Source: Caldilineaceae bacterium
GTDB taxonomy: Bacteria; Chloroflexota; Anaerolineae; Caldilineales; Caldilineaceae
Length of the DNA stretch: 6,479 nucleotides
Reading direction: 5' to 3'
Assembly (NCBI GenBank): GCA_015494005.1
Contig: WGCB01000514.1
Coordinates: 1 to 6,479, forward strand
How positions within the stretch are numbered: position 1 is the stretch's first letter; every line of letters starts with the position of its first letter. The position numbers were made by a program, and so were the translations under genes. The notes under the pieces were generated by a model that had not been told where the DNA came from, ran no database searches, and saw nothing but the letters and a program-made list of their open reading frames with translations. Shown piece after piece: positions 5,992 through 6,479 of this stretch.

Positions 5992-6014
5992 ATATGAGCA
6001 ATCGCTCATGTGTT
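5989..6014. promoter_or_regulatory. ArsR/SmtB-type 12-2-12 operator of the SmtB-like gene
   Basis: Left arm AATATATGAGCA, spacer AT, right arm CGCTCATGTGTT; 9 of 12 arm positions pair, with the inner TGAGC/GCTCA core perfect. It overlaps the -10 box and the transcription start, so repressor binding would block the promoter: the classic autoregulation layout of SmtB-family repressors. It is of the same type as the dyad at 2498-2523. Confidence 0.85.
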
Positions 6015-6071
6015 TGCCTGCCCAGGAAGCCACCAGAGCTTTCCGGCAGCTGCCCGGGGAATCCCCGCCCG

Positions 6072-6077
6072 AAGGAG
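6072..6077 (+). promoter_or_regulatory. Ribosome binding site deciding the GTG start of the SmtB-like gene
   Basis: AAGGAG ends 6 nt before the GTG at 6084. A small hairpin (CGGGG 6055-6059, AAT loop, CCCCG 6063-6067) lies just upstream of it. The site supports GTG 6084 over the ATG at 5994. Confidence 0.85.
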
Positions 6078-6083
6078 TGCACT

Positions 6084-6434
6084 GTGTCCGATGAACTCAT
6101 CACCTGCGTCGGCGAACACCCGACCCAACACCCCGCCCAGGAGCACCTCATCGATCCGGAGACGGCCCGAGAGGTGGCCCGGCTCTTCAGCGCCTTGGCG
6201 GACCCCACCCGAGCCCGCATCATCGGGCTGCTGGCCAACGCGGAGCTCTGCGTGGGGGATCTGCACCGGCTCCTGGGGATGACCCAGCCCGCCGTCTCTC
6301 ACCAGCTGCGCCTGCTCCGGGACCTGCGCCTGGTCAAGGCCCGAAAAGAGGGCCGTCACGTCTACTACTCCCTGGACGACGAGCACGTCTACCGGCTTTT
6401 CCAGGAGGGGCTGGACCACGTGCGCCACGGCTGA
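6084..6434 (+). CDS. ArsR/SmtB-family zinc-responsive repressor (SmtB/ZiaR-like)
   Basis: A 116-residue dimeric winged-helix repressor expected to leave its operator when it binds Zn(II) or a similar metal. The fold is clear: LFSALADPTRARIIGLL (34-50), ELCVGDL (54-60), recognition helix TQPAVSHQLRLLRDLRLV (67-84), wing RKEGRHVYYSL (87-97). Both known family metal sites are complete. The alpha-5 site has Asp99, His101, His112 and His115, with the spacing D-x-H-x10-H-x2-H of CzrA. The alpha-3N site has Cys8-x3-His12 plus Cys56-x2-Asp59, the arrangement of SmtB Cys14/His18/Cys61/Asp64. The protein is close to SmtB over most of its length. The start is GTG 6084, with AAGGAG 6 nt upstream; an in-frame ATG at 5994 lies inside the operator, upstream of the predicted transcription start. 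Its own promoter carries a matching operator, so autoregulation is likely, and the ATPase at 309-2420 is a probable second target. Confidence 0.95.
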   Translation: MSDELITCVGEHPTQHPAQEHLIDPETAREVARLFSALADPTRARIIGLLANAELCVGDLHRLLGMTQPAVSHQLRLLRDLRLVKARKEGRHVYYSLDDEHVYRLFQEGLDHVRHG

Positions 6435-6479
6435 GTCCCAAGGGGAAAGATCAAAAAATTTTTAAGCCAACTCATGAAC
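6435..6479. other. Downstream tail after the SmtB-like gene
   Basis: The last 45 bases are AT-rich, with AAAAAATTTTT at about 6459-6469 but no GC-rich stem before it, so I do not call a terminator. An ATG at 6474 is followed by only one codon and has no ribosome site; whether a gene begins there cannot be judged. Confidence 0.3.

Noticed and set aside
5994..6083. A 30-residue N-terminal extension of the SmtB-like repressor from the ATG at 5994
   Set aside because: That ATG lies inside the operator and upstream of the predicted transcription start; AAGGAG precedes the GTG at 6084.
6459..6469. Terminator after the SmtB-like gene
   Set aside because: An A-run followed by a T-run without a GC-rich stem is not sufficient evidence.
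1..6479. CRISPR array, insertion sequence, tRNA or rRNA
   Set aside because: No repeat-spacer pattern, transposase, terminal inverted repeat pair or structured RNA gene was recognised on either strand.

Overview
The window reads as bacterial chromosome: GC-rich coding sequence, Shine-Dalgarno sites, sigma-70-like TTGACA promoters, a lipoprotein signal and a rho-independent terminator. The overall style (GC-rich genes, short tandem repeats between genes, a large unrecognised alpha-helical lipoprotein) would suit a Chloroflexota-type organism. That is a loose impression, and nothing here fixes the taxon.

Layout: (1) 1-123, minus: the first 41 codons of an ArsR/CadC-type metal-sensing repressor cut by the window edge. 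(2) 124-308: a gap holding eight copies of a 7-bp repeat. (3) 309-2420, minus: a complete 703-residue heavy-metal P1B-type ATPase. (4) 2421-2694: the ATPase control region, with a 4 x 15-bp repeat in the leader, a 12-2-12 ArsR-family operator, a consensus promoter, and the terminator of the next gene. (5) 2695-4254, minus: a 519-residue predicted lipoprotein of unknown function. (6) 4255-4465: a gap with three short dyads. (7) 4466-5221, minus: a HAD-superfamily phosphatase/phosphomutase. (8) 5222-5441: a divergent gap. (9) 5442-5945, plus: a GNAT acetyltransferase. (10) 5946-6083: a strong promoter with a second ArsR-family operator. (11) 6084-6434, plus: a complete SmtB/ZiaR-like zinc sensor.

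How it fits together: the ends of the window form a metal-resistance module. The 6084-6434 repressor carries all residues of both known SmtB-family metal sites. Its promoter overlaps a dyad of the same 12-2-12 type as the one just downstream of the ATPase -10 box. The simplest reading is that it controls its own gene and, from about 3.5 kb away, the efflux ATPase. The partial CadC-like regulator just downstream of the ATPase is a competing candidate. The ATPase does not fit the classic Cd/Zn/Pb class: its membrane metal motif is APC instead of CPC, its last helix carries HE, and its N-terminal domain has one Cys. The HAD enzyme, the lipoprotein and the acetyltransferase have no visible link to metals. 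I see known families in an unusual combination, not a clearly new system. The most unexplained items are the in-frame 15-bp repeat ahead of the ATPase and the unrecognised lipoprotein.
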